Positions 5,390 to 6,589 of a DNA stretch of 6,589 nucleotides are shown in pieces. How positions within the stretch are numbered: position 1 is the first letter of the stretch; every line of letters starts with the position of its first letter. The notes beneath the pieces were generated by a model that saw only the letters and a list, made by a program, of their open reading frames with translations, did not search any database and had not been told where the DNA came from. Source of the DNA: Candidatus Aegiribacteria sp. (GTDB lineage: Bacteria > Fermentibacterota > Fermentibacteria > Fermentibacterales > Fermentibacteraceae); assembly GCA_021107345.1 (NCBI GenBank), contig JAIOSX010000018.1, forward strand, positions 1-6,589, read 5' to 3'. The translations under genes were made by a program, and so were the position numbers.

Positions 5390-6522
5390 ATATACTGCAT
5401 GTCAAAGTCAAAGTTTTTCCAGCGATGGATAACAGGTTCTGTGTTTGTCTCCTCGATGCCTTTAAGGATTCTTTCCTTGAGTTCATCTTTCGTTTCAACA
5501 CGAATATGCTTCAGAAAGGTCCGTGCTATCTTTGAAAAATATGTTTCAATCAAATTAAGCCAGGACCCATGAGTGGGCGTATGAACATAAATAAAGCGAT
5601 TCGGCCTGGTCTTGAGATAGCTCATGGTTTCCTTTGAAATATGTGATGAGTGATTATCCAATATGATACGTATCGTACAATCCGCAGGATAGTACTCATC
5701 CAGTTCTTTAAGCAATAGAATAAACTCTCTGCTTCTATGCCGTTCATGAACCTGGCCGATTACATGTCCTGTATGTAAATCCAGTGCAGCCAATAGTGAC
5801 AATGTGCCGAGTCGCTCATATTCATAATCTCTTGCTATCTGCATGTGTTTCCCGGGTATTGGTGGTAAGTCAGGGGTGGTATTCCTAATTGCCTGTATAC
5901 CGGGTTTTTCATCGAGAGATACTGTGATAATCTTGTTGTCTTTCTTCTTGCTGTCGTTGATTACATTTACTTCTCTATAAACAATAAGCACTTCTTGCAT
6001 CTTCCTGTCAAAATCCTTATCCCGTCGCTCAATATAGTAGCGGATCTTATGGGGTTGAACGGGATGAGATTTGAGTATCCTCTGAATAGTTGCCTTCGCA
6101 GCCCGTTCCAAACACTTGTATCCCGCAGATGGAGCATGTTTCCGTGTATGCTTTGCCAGTTGAGATAAAGACCAGACTTCTGCGGCATAGCCGTGATCCT
6201 TCGGCTTCGTGCAGGCCAGGTTAACCACCCACGCTTTCGCATCATCTGTAATTATGGGAGATTTGGGGCTGTGATACTTGTCTTTCAATCCTGTTTCTAT
6301 TCCAGCAGCAAGGGCTTTATCAATGCACTTGTATATAGTTGGTCTGCTTGTATTCAGCTCATTGCTGATTGCTGTGATTGATTCACCATCAGAGTATTTC
6401 AGAAGAATACAGGCGCGCTGCACCTCTCTTATTGAAGCAGTTCGAGATTGACTGATTTTCAATAACTTCATATGCTGACTCTTATCCAACTTCAATTCAG
6501 GTCTGGAACTTTTACGTGACAT
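5386..6522 (-). CDS. IS630-family DDE transposase
   Basis: 378 residues, full length for the family. An N-terminal helix-turn-helix region at about 32-70 (REVQRACILLKYSDG, SITAISNELNTSRPTIYKCI) binds the inverted repeats. The DDE catalytic triad is complete: Asp204 (VSLDEKPGIQ), Asp289 (IILDNHSSH) and Glu326 (SWLNLIETYFS), the last two separated by 36 residues as in IS630/mariner enzymes. The protein cuts and pastes the element at TA targets. GGGAGGA just before the ATG is a strong ribosome binding site. No frameshift or stop is seen, so it is probably active. Confidence 0.95.
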   Translation of the reverse strand: MSRKSSRPELKLDKSQHMKLLKISQSRTASIREVQRACILLKYSDGESITAISNELNTSRPTIYKCIDKALAAGIETGLKDKYHSPKSPIITDDAKAWVVNLACTKPKDHGYAAEVWSLSQLAKHTRKHAPSAGYKCLERAAKATIQRILKSHPVQPHKIRYYIERRDKDFDRKMQEVLIVYREVNVINDSKKKDNKIITVSLDEKPGIQAIRNTTPDLPPIPGKHMQIARDYEYERLGTLSLLAALDLHTGHVIGQVHERHRSREFILLLKELDEYYPADCTIRIILDNHSSHISKETMSYLKTRPNRFIYVHTPTHGSWLNLIETYFSKIARTFLKHIRVETKDELKERILKGIEETNTEPVIHRWKNFDFDMQYM

Positions 6523-6545
6523 AGTATCCTCCCTTGGTTGAAGAT

Positions 6546-6574
6546 ACTATAGTGAAAAAGGAATGTAACGTAAA
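6546..6574 (-). promoter_or_regulatory. Promoter of the transposase, partly within the right inverted repeat
   Basis: On the minus strand TTTACG (6574-6569), a 17-bp spacer and TATAGT (6551-6546). The -35 overlaps the inner end of the inverted repeat, so transposase bound to its repeat could repress its own gene. Confidence 0.45.
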
Positions 6575-6589
6575 GGTTTTAACGAATCG
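6570..6589. repeat. Right terminal inverted repeat of the IS630 element
   Basis: Inverted match to 5370-5389 at 19 of 20 positions. It reaches the last base of the window. Confidence 0.88.

Larger units (their letters stand above)
5369..6589 (-). mobile_element. IS630-family insertion sequence, apparently complete up to the window edge
   Basis: A transposase gene is flanked by inverted repeats: CGATTCGTTAAAACCATTAC at 5370-5389 and its partner at 6570-6589, with 19 of 20 bases matching. The left end is preceded by TA (5367-5368), the target IS630/Tc1-mariner elements duplicate; the right-hand TA lies outside the window. Size of about 1.2 kb is usual for the family. The element sits directly after the small membrane protein gene. 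Confidence 0.88.

Overview
The window looks like part of the chromosome of an uncultured bacterium, possibly from the FCB-group candidate phyla (Fermentibacterota, Cloacimonadota, Eisenbacteria or WOR-3 type). This is inference from style only: secreted proteins ending in FlgD-Ig / Por-sorting-like C-terminal domains, a large multidomain S41 peptidase and a TrmB-type regulator. No rRNA or tRNA gene is visible to confirm it.

Left block (1 to about 3,775, every gene on the minus strand). Read in the direction of transcription it holds a broken FlgD-Ig-like gene end, a YefM/YoeB-type toxin-antitoxin pair, a secreted seven-repeat beta-propeller protein with a C-terminal sorting-like domain, and the first 356 codons of an exported S41 peptidase that runs off the left edge. 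After each of the first three transcription units, 27 to 37 bp beyond the stop codon, lies one copy of the same 87-bp element, always in the same orientation. The three copies are about 89 to 92 % identical without a single gap. Each contains a hairpin followed by a T-rich tract in the direction of transcription, so each could end transcription of its gene. The layout of gene, element, gene, element, with a toxin-antitoxin unit among the passengers, resembles an integron cassette array, but the ends do not fit the canonical attC core. This is the most interesting feature of the window.

Junction (about 3,765 to 4,020). Two C-terminal domain fragments, one on each strand, meet head to head. Both have lost their upstream parts, so this is a rearrangement scar at the right edge of the repeat-bearing block.

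Right block (4,021 to 6,589). A TrmB-family regulator on the plus strand has its likely -10 box so close to the ATG that the mRNA is probably leaderless. It is followed by a 59-residue two-helix membrane protein with its own promoter. Four bases after that gene an apparently intact IS630-family insertion sequence begins. It carries a 378-residue DDE transposase and 20-bp terminal inverted repeats, and the window stops exactly in its right inverted repeat.

No enzyme pathway is encoded. The left block is about export, surface display and plasmid- or island-like maintenance; the right block is regulatory and mobile DNA.
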